From the IMG/VR virus record IMGVR_UViG_3300028597_000084, positions 1 through 21,291 of that record: DNA of 21,291 nt; one strand, written 5' to 3'. Positions within the stretch are counted from its first letter, which is position 1, and the number at the start of each line of letters is the position of its first letter. This DNA is from a virus. Below the pieces are notes generated by a model. That model ran no database searches, had not been told where the DNA came from, and was given only the letters and a program-made list of their open reading frames with translations. The position numbers were made by a program, and so were the translations under genes. Shown piece after piece: positions 6,569-13,468 of this stretch.

Positions 6569-6900
6569 TAGCAGCGGCCCACGCTCTGTATGAGTCTGAA
6601 ATGACCGAACATCAAGCTGGCTTGTTTGGTCTTAAACTCGAAGAGATTCCAGTTGAAGAAATCTTAGTTTGGGATATCAATTGGAATGCATTCAGAGTGT
6701 TCAATACGCTGAATACTCAGTGGCGAATTGGTGGTATGGGTCACGCTACTGGATTAGATTATAATGTAATTCCCTCTGTGGGAAAGATGTTAGGTTTTAA
6801 GAACAAACAAATTAATGAAATGTTCCCTGACCTACAAGTGATGGAGAACGAAGCACTCATCACTATGGGGGAGAATCGCAAAGATGCCAACAATCGCTGA
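6565..6900 (+). CDS. Tail assembly chaperone T extension, expressed as G-T fusion by -1 frameshift
   Basis: The -1 frame relative to G is open from the slippery site to the stop at 6898-6900 and adds 111 residues, giving a G-T fusion of 245 residues (lambda gpG-T is 279). The first Met in this frame is at 6601, but it has no good ribosome binding site, and the T domain is normally made only as the fusion. T-like features are 'MTEHQAGLFGLKLEEIPVEEI', 'VFNTLNTQWRIGGMGHATGLDY' and the final acidic/helical part; 'WRIGGMGHATGLDY' resembles the T/gp14-type segment that contacts tube monomers. The end overlaps the tape measure start by 17 bases. The 6601-6900 open frame should not be read as an independent gene. 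Confidence 0.85.
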   Translation, partial: LIAAAHALYESEMTEHQAGLFGLKLEEIPVEEILVWDINWNAFRVFNTLNTQWRIGGMGHATGLDYNVIPSVGKMLGFKNKQINEMFPDLQVMENEALITMGENRKDANNR

Positions 6901-9900
6901 ATTAGAAGTAAGAATTGACTCTCAACCAATTAAGACTGGTACTGATAGTCTTAATGAATTTGCTACTGCTGCCGAACGAGCACAGAAGGCAACAACTGGA
7001 TTTAATACATCCACAACAACTAGTGGTGGTATTGCTCCTACTACTGAAACAACAAAGGTTAAAAACCTTTCTGAGGCTATCGATCAACAGACTCGCAAGT
7101 TGAACACACTCGCTCAACAGCGTAAGCAACTTGAATCATCTGATATGAAGTCTACAATGCCTGCTGAATATGAACGGCTAAACCGGATCATTGATGCAAA
7201 CATTGTTAAGGTGGGTATGCAAGGTGATGCAGTACAGCAACTTACACGTATCCAAGATGCTCAGACAGAAAAAGCTGTACGCAAAGCAAATGCTGAAGTA
7301 AAAGCACAAGAGGTATTGACCAAGGCTACCATTGCTCAAGAGAACATTCTGACAAATGCTTCTGCTAGACAACAACGTCAAATTGACCAGACAATCAATG
7401 GTCTTAGTAAACAGTTGAAGGCTCAGAATGACTACAATGCCGCCATCGAAAAGTTTAATAAAGCCCGTGTAATTGGTACAACAACACAGGGTATGATGGG
7501 TCCGTCTCTCGGTGGTGAAGAATATGACAGCTATGTAAAACTTGCTCAAGCTAAACGTGATGCATCGCTTGCTACTGAAGATAATAGTGCAGCAATGGTT
7601 CGAGCACAAAATAAGCTTGATACTTACACTGCAACATTGGGTAAGGTTGAACGTGCTGAAGTAGAATTCAGTCGTGCTCAACGTACACTCAAAGAGAACT
7701 TGGACCTTGGTAACATTACCATGGATCAATACAACAAGAAACTTCAAGAGTTTACAGATCATCGCGATAAGACTATTGAGAGTACTTATTCTAATGCAGC
7801 GGCTGAGGAACAACTTGAACGTCAGCTGAATAAAGTTGTTGGTGCATATGATCCAGTACTTCGTGCACAACGCAACTATGAGAACAGTGCAGCTATCCTG
7901 AAGGATGGTCTTGATGCTGGTTTGATTTCCCAAGATCAATATAACAAAGCATTGGCTGAACAAGCTGACGCACTTGATAAGGTTAAATCGAAAGGTAGTG
8001 TTTTCAGTACTGTAGCTGACGATTATGAGAAAGCATTGAATGCTGCTCAACCTCTTCGGAATGAACTGAAGGAACTTGAAGAACAACAACGTCGTTTGGA
8101 CGCGGCCAAGAAAGCAGGTTTGGTTGTTGGTGATGATGCTATTAAACAGCACGCCCAAGCTGAACGTGCTATTGCTGCTCAAACTGAAGCGGTTAGAAAG
8201 CGTATCAAAGCTGGTAATGAGTCAACCATGTCATACAAAGCAGAAATGGCTGCTATGCGTGGTATGCCTGCTCAGTTGACTGACATTGTGGTATCGTTGC
8301 AAGGTGGTCAAGCACCACTTACTGTGTTACTGCAACAAGGTGGTCAGATCAAGGATATGTTTGGTGGTGTAGGTGCAGCACTGAAAGCTACTGGTACATT
8401 CTTACTTGGTTTGGTAAACCCTCTTACTGTTATTGGTTCTGTACTTGGTGTTCTTGCTATTGCTGCTTATCAAGGTAGTAGTGAGTTAACTGAATTCAAC
8501 CGTGCATTGATTCAATCAAAGAATGCATCTGGTGCGAGTGCTTCTGATTTCACACAGTTCCAAACAACACTGGACGGTATTTCTGGAACATCTGGTAAAG
8601 CTGCTGAAGCATTGACTCAAATGGCAGCTAGTGGTAAGATTGCATCTGAAGTAATGGTTGAAGTAGGTGAAGCTGCGATTAAGACGGAGAAAGCTACAGG
8701 TGCCGCAATGGATACAATCATTGCAGACTTTACTTCTTTAGGTAAAGACCCTGTACAAGCAGCTATTCGTCTTGATGAGAAGTACAAGTTCCTGACCACA
8801 TCTGTACTTGCTCAAGCTGATGCTTTGATTGAAATGGGTAAAGAACAGGAAGCTGTTCAGTTGCTTCAATCTGAAATGGCTAAAGCTGCGTCCGATACTG
8901 CTGACAAGATGATCGAAGAAGCTGGTTACATTGAGCAAGCTTGGGCAGGTGTTAAGAGTATCATCAGTGAAACATGGGATGCTTTGAAAGGCATTGGTCG
9001 TGAGGACACTACCCAATCTCGCATTGATGCACTGAAAGAACTTCAACAGAACATCGTTGATTACAAAGGTGCTGATTCAGCTGAACGTGACAAACGTTAT
9101 CAAGAGGCCGCTTCCGAGATTCGCATTCTTGAACAACGTAAAACAGCAGAAAAGTCTGTAGCTGAACAACGTAAACAAGATGAGATTGATCGTATTGCTG
9201 GTAATGCCGCAATGGATAAACTTCTGAAGCGTGAGAAGTCTAACCTTGAAGGTGTAGCAAAAGCTCAACGTGATTACGATGACCGTCTGCTTGAACATGA
9301 GAAGATTCGTAAAGCGGGTAATGTATCTGCTGAAACTGAATTGAAAATGGCTGCTGACCTTGCCGCTGCACAAAAGAAACTTGACGATGCGAAAGCAAAG
9401 GCTAACAAACCTAAACGTCCGGGTGCTTTGGATACGACAAGTATTCAGGAAGTGAAGAGTAACCTGACTCAAGTCAATGCTGAGTATGACGGCTACTATA
9501 AACGCGTTACTGCGCTAGGTGAAGCCAACGTGGTTTCTCAGGAAGCTACATACTATTCTCAGAAAGCAATTCTTGAGGCTCAGAAGAAAGCAGTTGCTAG
9601 TTCTTATGATGACCAGATTTCTGCAATTAACAAGTTGCAGGAAAATAAGAATAACTCTGTTGCACAAAACATTTCTCTAGACAATCAGTTGACTAAAGCT
9701 GAAGCTGCTAAAGCAAAAGCAATGGAAGATATTGACACAAGATTGGATGTGTTGCAATCCAAAGAGAATGGTAGGATTCAAGAACGTACACGTAACATCG
9801 CTGCTTACAAAGCCGCACTTGATGCACAACTTGATTCACTTCGTGATGAAGGCGCTCGTAACGCTGAAGGTGTAGGTCGTGGTGACCGTCAAGCTGCACT

Positions 9901-10834
9901 CAATCAACGTTTGGGTGATAATGACAGGGACTTTGATAAGAAGCAATTGGCTTTGGCCAATGCTCTTGCTGCTAAGGATATTGATCCTGTTGAGCATGAA
10001 CAAAAGTTAAAAGATTTGACTCAAGCTCACAACGATATGACTAAGCAGATTATCCAAAACGATAAGGATATTCAAGCCGCAGAGTTGGATTGGACAAACG
10101 GTTTCACTGCTGCTATCGAGAATGCCCAAGATGACGCATTGAATTTTGCGGCATCTACACAAATGGCATTGGAAGGTGCTTTTGCATCTGCTGGTGACGC
10201 ATTGTACCAGTTTGTTACAACAGGTAAACTTAGCTTCAGCGATTTCGCTTCTAGCGTTATCAAAGATATGGCTCGCATTGCCTCCCAACAGGCTGCTAAC
10301 GGCTTGCTGAGTGCATTGCTTGGTGCTGGTATGGCTGCATTTGGTGGCGGTGTAACGCCTACTACAACAGGTGTATCCGGTGCAGGTTCCTTTGGTCAAG
10401 TCGGTGGTAGTTACACTGGTACAGGGGTATTCGGTACATTTGCAAAAGGTGGTGCGTTTGATGTTGGCGTAAGACGTTACGCTAAAGGTGGTACATTCAC
10501 TAACTCGGTTGTATCCTCTCCTACACGATTCCAAGAAAGTGAAATGGGTGAGGCTGGACCTGAAGCGATCATGCCTCTACAGCGTACCAGTGATGGTCGA
10601 TTGGGTGTATCGTTAGTTGGTGGTCAAGGTGCTATCGGTGGTGAAAGTAACATGACGGTTGTAAACGTTAATGTTGCTGTATCCGATGGTAAAGCAACTT
10701 CTAGTACTGACGGTGGCGCAGGTTATGAAGGCTTTGGTCAGAGTTTAGGTACATTCGTTGTACAAGAGATTTACAAAGTCATCAATACTGAGACAAGACC
10801 GGGTGGTACTATCCAACCACAAACAGCTAGTTAA
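6884..10834 (+). CDS. Tape measure protein (gpH-like)
   Basis: A 1316-residue protein that fills the tail lumen, sets tail length and is ejected ahead of the DNA. The N-terminal 440 residues are mostly predicted coiled coil. Residues about 450-490 ('AMRGMPAQLTDIVVSLQGG', 'LLQQGGQIKDMFGG') are the signature of the tail-length tape measure family (PF06791 type). A hydrophobic stretch follows at about 503-531 ('FLLGLVNPLTVIGSVLGVLAI'), a candidate membrane-inserting segment. A second helical, Lys/Glu/Ala-rich section runs to about 1070. Residues about 1073-1160 ('FASAGDALYQFVTTGKLSF') match the lambda-type C-terminal tape domain, followed by a Gly-rich tail with 'FAKGGAF' and 'MGEAGPEAIMPL', common to these proteins. 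At about 1.5 Å per residue, as in lambda, the tail would be near 200 nm. The start lies behind GGGGGAG inside the end of T. Confidence 0.93.
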   Translation: MPTIAELEVRIDSQPIKTGTDSLNEFATAAERAQKATTGFNTSTTTSGGIAPTTETTKVKNLSEAIDQQTRKLNTLAQQRKQLESSDMKSTMPAEYERLNRIIDANIVKVGMQGDAVQQLTRIQDAQTEKAVRKANAEVKAQEVLTKATIAQENILTNASARQQRQIDQTINGLSKQLKAQNDYNAAIEKFNKARVIGTTTQGMMGPSLGGEEYDSYVKLAQAKRDASLATEDNSAAMVRAQNKLDTYTATLGKVERAEVEFSRAQRTLKENLDLGNITMDQYNKKLQEFTDHRDKTIESTYSNAAAEEQLERQLNKVVGAYDPVLRAQRNYENSAAILKDGLDAGLISQDQYNKALAEQADALDKVKSKGSVFSTVADDYEKALNAAQPLRNELKELEEQQRRLDAAKKAGLVVGDDAIKQHAQAERAIAAQTEAVRKRIKAGNESTMSYKAEMAAMRGMPAQLTDIVVSLQGGQAPLTVLLQQGGQIKDMFGGVGAALKATGTFLLGLVNPLTVIGSVLGVLAIAAYQGSSELTEFNRALIQSKNASGASASDFTQFQTTLDGISGTSGKAAEALTQMAASGKIASEVMVEVGEAAIKTEKATGAAMDTIIADFTSLGKDPVQAAIRLDEKYKFLTTSVLAQADALIEMGKEQEAVQLLQSEMAKAASDTADKMIEEAGYIEQAWAGVKSIISETWDALKGIGREDTTQSRIDALKELQQNIVDYKGADSAERDKRYQEAASEIRILEQRKTAEKSVAEQRKQDEIDRIAGNAAMDKLLKREKSNLEGVAKAQRDYDDRLLEHEKIRKAGNVSAETELKMAADLAAAQKKLDDAKAKANKPKRPGALDTTSIQEVKSNLTQVNAEYDGYYKRVTALGEANVVSQEATYYSQKAILEAQKKAVASSYDDQISAINKLQENKNNSVAQNISLDNQLTKAEAAKAKAMEDIDTRLDVLQSKENGRIQERTRNIAAYKAALDAQLDSLRDEGARNAEGVGRGDRQAALNQRLGDNDRDFDKKQLALANALAAKDIDPVEHEQKLKDLTQAHNDMTKQIIQNDKDIQAAELDWTNGFTAAIENAQDDALNFAASTQMALEGAFASAGDALYQFVTTGKLSFSDFASSVIKDMARIASQQAANGLLSALLGAGMAAFGGGVTPTTTGVSGAGSFGQVGGSYTGTGVFGTFAKGGAFDVGVRRYAKGGTFTNSVVSSPTRFQESEMGEAGPEAIMPLQRTSDGRLGVSLVGGQGAIGGESNMTVVNVNVAVSDGKATSSTDGGAGYEGFGQSLGTFVVQEIYKVINTETRPGGTIQPQTAS

Positions 10835-10843
10835 TCATAACAA

Positions 10844-10860
10844 GGTATTGACAAAATACC
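10844..10860 (+). repeat. Inverted repeat overlapping the -35 box
   Basis: GGTATT (10844-10849), spacer GACAA, AATACC (10855-10860). The perfect 6-bp arms straddle the TTGACA hexamer of the promoter just described, so this could be an operator, or an RNA hairpin at the 3' end of the tape measure transcript. Either reading is inference. Confidence 0.45.
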
Positions 10861-10876
10861 ATTTAAATAGTAGAAT
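10848..10876 (+). promoter_or_regulatory. Sigma70-like promoter downstream of the tape measure gene
   Basis: TTGACA (10848-10853), a 17-base spacer, then TAGAAT (10871-10876): a perfect -35, a -10 with one mismatch and ideal spacing, in the longest non-coding gap of the window. Transcription would begin near 10883. Of the TTGACA hexamers I noticed here, only this one has a good -10 at the right distance. It lies just upstream of the terminator-like hairpin at 10890. Confidence 0.7.
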
Positions 10877-10889
10877 GTGAAACAGTTAT

Positions 10890-10917
10890 GGGAGGGGTTA
10901 CCCTCCCTTTTATTTTT
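10890..10917 (+). terminator. Rho-independent terminator between tape measure gene and gpM-like gene
   Basis: GGGAGGG (10890-10896), loop GTTA, CCCTCCC (10901-10907), then TTTTATTTTT (10908-10917): a compact GC stem with a long T-tract. It would end transcripts from the tape measure gene, and also those from the promoter at 10848, only about 35 nt after their start, unless read through or antiterminated. AGGAG of the next gene begins at 10918. Confidence 0.85.
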
Positions 10918-10927
10918 AGGAGAAGTT

Positions 10928-11266
10928 ATGGCTATTGAAACTTTCACTTGGCATGTTGAACGAGAAATCGATCCAACCATTGAGTACAAAACAACAACAG
11001 TACAATTTGGTGATGGGTATGTTCAAGAGGTTGCTGAGGGTATCAACAATAAGACAGAAGAGTATTCGATTCGTGTACATGCATATGGCAATGAAGCCAA
11101 ATCGATTAAAGATTTCTTCGATAGACACCAAGGATACAAGAGTTTCTATTGGACCCCTCCATTGGGTGATTTAGGTTTGTACCGTTGCAAGAATGCAGTA
11201 CCTAGACCACAAGGTGGTGGTTTGTATGTGTTCACTGGTACATTTGTAAAAGCATACGCTGCATAA
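10928..11266 (+). CDS. Minor tail protein (gpM-like)
   Basis: A 112-residue protein matching the gpM family (Phage_min_tail; lambda gpM is 109 residues), a distal tail protein at the tube-tip junction. Family features are the N-terminal 'FTWHVEREIDPTIEYKTTTV', 'QFGDGYVQEVAEGINN', 'VHAYGNEAKSIKDFFDRHQG', 'KSFYWTPPLGDLGLYRC' and a C-terminal strand 'GLYVFTGTFVKAY'. ATG 10928 has AGGAG (10918-10922) five bases upstream. The frame is open back to GTG 10877, but that start would have to be translated through the terminator hairpin, so it is rejected. It is followed by L, K, I and J in the lambda order. Confidence 0.92.
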   Translation: MAIETFTWHVEREIDPTIEYKTTTVQFGDGYVQEVAEGINNKTEEYSIRVHAYGNEAKSIKDFFDRHQGYKSFYWTPPLGDLGLYRCKNAVPRPQGGGLYVFTGTFVKAYAA

Positions 11267-11279
11267 GGAGACTAGTCAA

Positions 11280-12026
11280 GTGGCTATCACTAATATTAAA
11301 GACGTAATTCAAAAGCTTGAACCGGGTATGAAAGTACGCCTGATTGAAGTTGACTGCACAGATTTTGGTGGTGACATTCTTCGTTTCCACAATTACAACG
11401 TTGAATATACAGCAGATGAAATGCTTGCATTCCAAACTGCTAACGTTAGTGATATTCCACCGAAATCTATAATGTGGCAAGGCAATGAGTACTTCTGTTG
11501 GCCTTACGATTTATCGGGTATCGAATGGGATGGTACTGGTAAAAGTCCTCTACCTAACCTTGAAGTGTCTAACATTGATGGTAGCATTTCAGCAATGTGT
11601 TTGCAACTGCAAAACCTATTCGGTGCTAAGGTAACAGAACATACAACATTCCAACAGTATCTACCAGATGGTGATGACCCTGATCCACTTATGGAGTTTA
11701 CTCAGAACTGGTATATCACACGCAAGAGTGGTGAGAACCCAAACACTGTAACGTTTGAACTTTCTTCACCTGCTGATTTCACAGGCCAACAACTTCCACG
11801 TAGACAGATTTATGCAATGTGTCATTGGGCAATGAACGGTGGTTATCGTGGACCAAACTGTGGATACACTGGTACTAATTATTTTACAGACAAAGGTGTA
11901 CCAACAGACAATCCCGCAGAAGATATGTGCGGTGGTCTCTGTCTGGACTGTAAGCTTCGTTTCGGTGAAGAAAATCCATTACCATTTGGTGGTTTCATTG
12001 CTGCCAGTTTGATCGCAAGAGGTTGA
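11280..12026 (+). CDS. Minor tail protein (gpL-like), probable iron-sulfur tail-tip protein
   Basis: A 248-residue protein of the Phage_tail_L family (lambda gpL is 232). It starts with GTG at 11280, nine bases after AAGGAG (11265-11270), which itself overlaps the stop of gene M. N-terminal beta domains ('MKVRLIEVDCTDFGGDILRFHNY', 'WQGNEYFCWPYDLSGIEW') resemble distal tail proteins. The C-terminal third carries Cys181, Cys194, Cys217, Cys221 and Cys224 ('CHWAMNGGYRGPNCGYTG' and 'MCGGLCLDCKLRFG'). Lambda gpL is reported to bind a [4Fe-4S] cluster through four C-terminal cysteines, so the same is likely here, with one cysteine to spare. The end TGA lies one base before the gpK start. A confident family call; the cluster is inference. 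Confidence 0.92.
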   Translation: MAITNIKDVIQKLEPGMKVRLIEVDCTDFGGDILRFHNYNVEYTADEMLAFQTANVSDIPPKSIMWQGNEYFCWPYDLSGIEWDGTGKSPLPNLEVSNIDGSISAMCLQLQNLFGAKVTEHTTFQQYLPDGDDPDPLMEFTQNWYITRKSGENPNTVTFELSSPADFTGQQLPRRQIYAMCHWAMNGGYRGPNCGYTGTNYFTDKGVPTDNPAEDMCGGLCLDCKLRFGEENPLPFGGFIAASLIARG

Positions 12027-12027
12027 C

Positions 12028-12831
12028 ATGATTCCTAAGAAATTAAAATCTGCAACGATCAAAGCTATGTTGAAAGATGCAGAGTCTCGTTACCCTAGAG
12101 AATCTTGTGGGGTAGTCGTTATCACACCTTCTGGTAAAGAACAATACATTGCCATTGATAATGTGTCAACTGATCCAACCGAAGAGTTTGTTATGTGTCC
12201 AGAAGGTTTTGCTGCTGCTGATGAGCAAGGAACGATTGTAGGCATCTGCCACAGTCATCCTGATGAAACAACTCGCCCTAGCATTACGGATATCGCTGTA
12301 ATGAGCCGGAATCGTGAGCTTGAGTTAATTGTAGACCCTGACAGTGTTGCTATCCCATGGCACATCGTCAGTTGGCCTGAAGGTGACCATAGACAGGTTA
12401 TTCCGGAACCAGCACAGAGCTTGTTAAATCGCCCTTTTGTGCATAACGTGTGGGATTGCTGGGCTACATGTGAAGCATATTACAGCAAGTATCATGGACT
12501 CAAATTCCCTAAAGTAAATCGTAAAGATCGATGGTGGGAAGAACAAGATACATTCTCTTTCTATGAAGAATATTACGTAGAATGGGGTTTTGAAGTGGTT
12601 ACCACACCAATTCCGGGTGACTTGATTGTAATGCAAATTGGTCGTTCATTCCATCCCAATCACGCTGCCGTATACTTAGGTGAAGTTTCTGAATTTGAAG
12701 GTGAGAAGTTTCATGGTAAAACATTAATGCTACATCACATGTACGGTAAGAATAGTGAATTGGCTGTTTATGGTGGTCAATGGTCACAACGTACACGAAT
12801 GGTGCTGCGACATAAAGAGGTGAATAAATGA
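12028..12831 (+). CDS. Tail assembly protein (gpK-like): JAB/MPN plus NlpC/P60 peptidase domains
   Basis: A 267-residue two-domain hydrolase of the tail tip. The N-terminal JAB/MPN metalloprotease domain shows an intact JAMM set: Glu25 ('PRESCG'), His75-Ser-His77-Pro, Ser85 and Asp88 ('HSHPDETTRPSITD'). The C-terminal NlpC/P60 domain has Cys144 ('VWDCWATC'), His212 ('HPNHAAVYLG') and a third polar residue at His236 or His237 ('LHHMYG'). Such proteins are thought to cut peptidoglycan cross-links or process tail components during assembly and entry. Both active sites appear complete. The start is one base after the gpL stop, and the end overlaps the next gene as ATGA. AGAGG lies before the ATG. 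Confidence 0.92.
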   Translation: MIPKKLKSATIKAMLKDAESRYPRESCGVVVITPSGKEQYIAIDNVSTDPTEEFVMCPEGFAAADEQGTIVGICHSHPDETTRPSITDIAVMSRNRELELIVDPDSVAIPWHIVSWPEGDHRQVIPEPAQSLLNRPFVHNVWDCWATCEAYYSKYHGLKFPKVNRKDRWWEEQDTFSFYEEYYVEWGFEVVTTPIPGDLIVMQIGRSFHPNHAAVYLGEVSEFEGEKFHGKTLMLHHMYGKNSELAVYGGQWSQRTRMVLRHKEVNK

Positions 12832-13439
12832 AAGAAACATGGATTGAAGTACAACCGGGCGGTTATCTCAAGAAGTATGGTAACCATAAGTTCCTTGTAT
12901 CTAGTCCGGCAGAAGCTATTAAAGCTATGTTGATGTTGGTTCCCGGTTTTGAAACAGCTTTCCGTGAATCTGAGAAGCGGGGAGCTAAGTTTAAAATCCT
13001 CAGTGGTAAACACAACGTAAATAACGTTGAGCAACTTTATATGGGTAAACCATCTGTTGTAAAGATTATTCCAAAATATGCTGGTGCTAAGAATGGTGCA
13101 TTTACATTCCTTGCTGCTGCGGCTGTCATTGCTGCTGTTGTATTAACAGGTGGTACTGCTGGTTTTGGTGCAGGTGCTTGGTTTGCTGCTAGTAGTACAT
13201 CGGCTGCTATTGCTACATCTGTAGCTGTATCGCTTGCACTTGGTGGTGTTTCGATGTTGCTTGCTCCAAAGACAGATGGTCTTACAAATGGTTCAGATGT
13301 AGAGAACAAAGCATCTTATGCATTTGGTGGGCCTGTAAACACAACAGCACAAGGTCAACCAGTTCCAGCATTCTACGGTGAACGTGAGGTTGGTGGTGCT
13401 GTAATCTCGGCAAGTATTGCTGCTGAGGACCAACAATAA
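12828..13439 (+). CDS. Tail assembly protein (gpI-like)
   Basis: A 203-residue protein of the lambda gpI family (223 in lambda). It has an N-terminal beta-grasp region ('WIEVQPGGYLKKYG', 'SPAEAIKAMLMLVPGF', 'FKILSGKHNV'), a hydrophobic Ala/Gly-rich middle at about 88-145 ('AFTFLAAAAVIAAVVL') with two likely membrane-type helices, and the diagnostic C-terminal segment 'NKASYAFGGPVNTTAQGQPV' followed by 'FYGEREVGGAVISASI'. gpI is needed for tail-tip initiation in lambda but is not found in the finished virion. It begins with an ATGA overlap on gpK, with AAGAGGTG before it, and precedes J as in lambda. Confidence 0.92.
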   Translation: MKETWIEVQPGGYLKKYGNHKFLVSSPAEAIKAMLMLVPGFETAFRESEKRGAKFKILSGKHNVNNVEQLYMGKPSVVKIIPKYAGAKNGAFTFLAAAAVIAAVVLTGGTAGFGAGAWFAASSTSAAIATSVAVSLALGGVSMLLAPKTDGLTNGSDVENKASYAFGGPVNTTAQGQPVPAFYGEREVGGAVISASIAAEDQQ

Positions 13440-13468
13440 ACAATACTTGTAACTGATAGGAGAAACAA

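Noticed and set aside
6601-6900. T region as a free-standing 99-residue gene
   Set aside because: No good ribosome binding site before ATG 6601, and a perfect slippery site upstream makes the G-T fusion far more likely.
7178-8182. Antisense open frame (334 codons) opposite the tape measure gene
   Set aside because: Cys/Ile/Phe/Leu-rich product expected from the complement of an Ala/Glu/Gln/Lys-rich coiled-coil gene; no start signals.
10877-10927. Upstream GTG start for the gpM-like gene
   Set aside because: It would translate through the -10 region's downstream bases and the terminator; ATG 10928 has AGGAG at good spacing and gives the normal family length.
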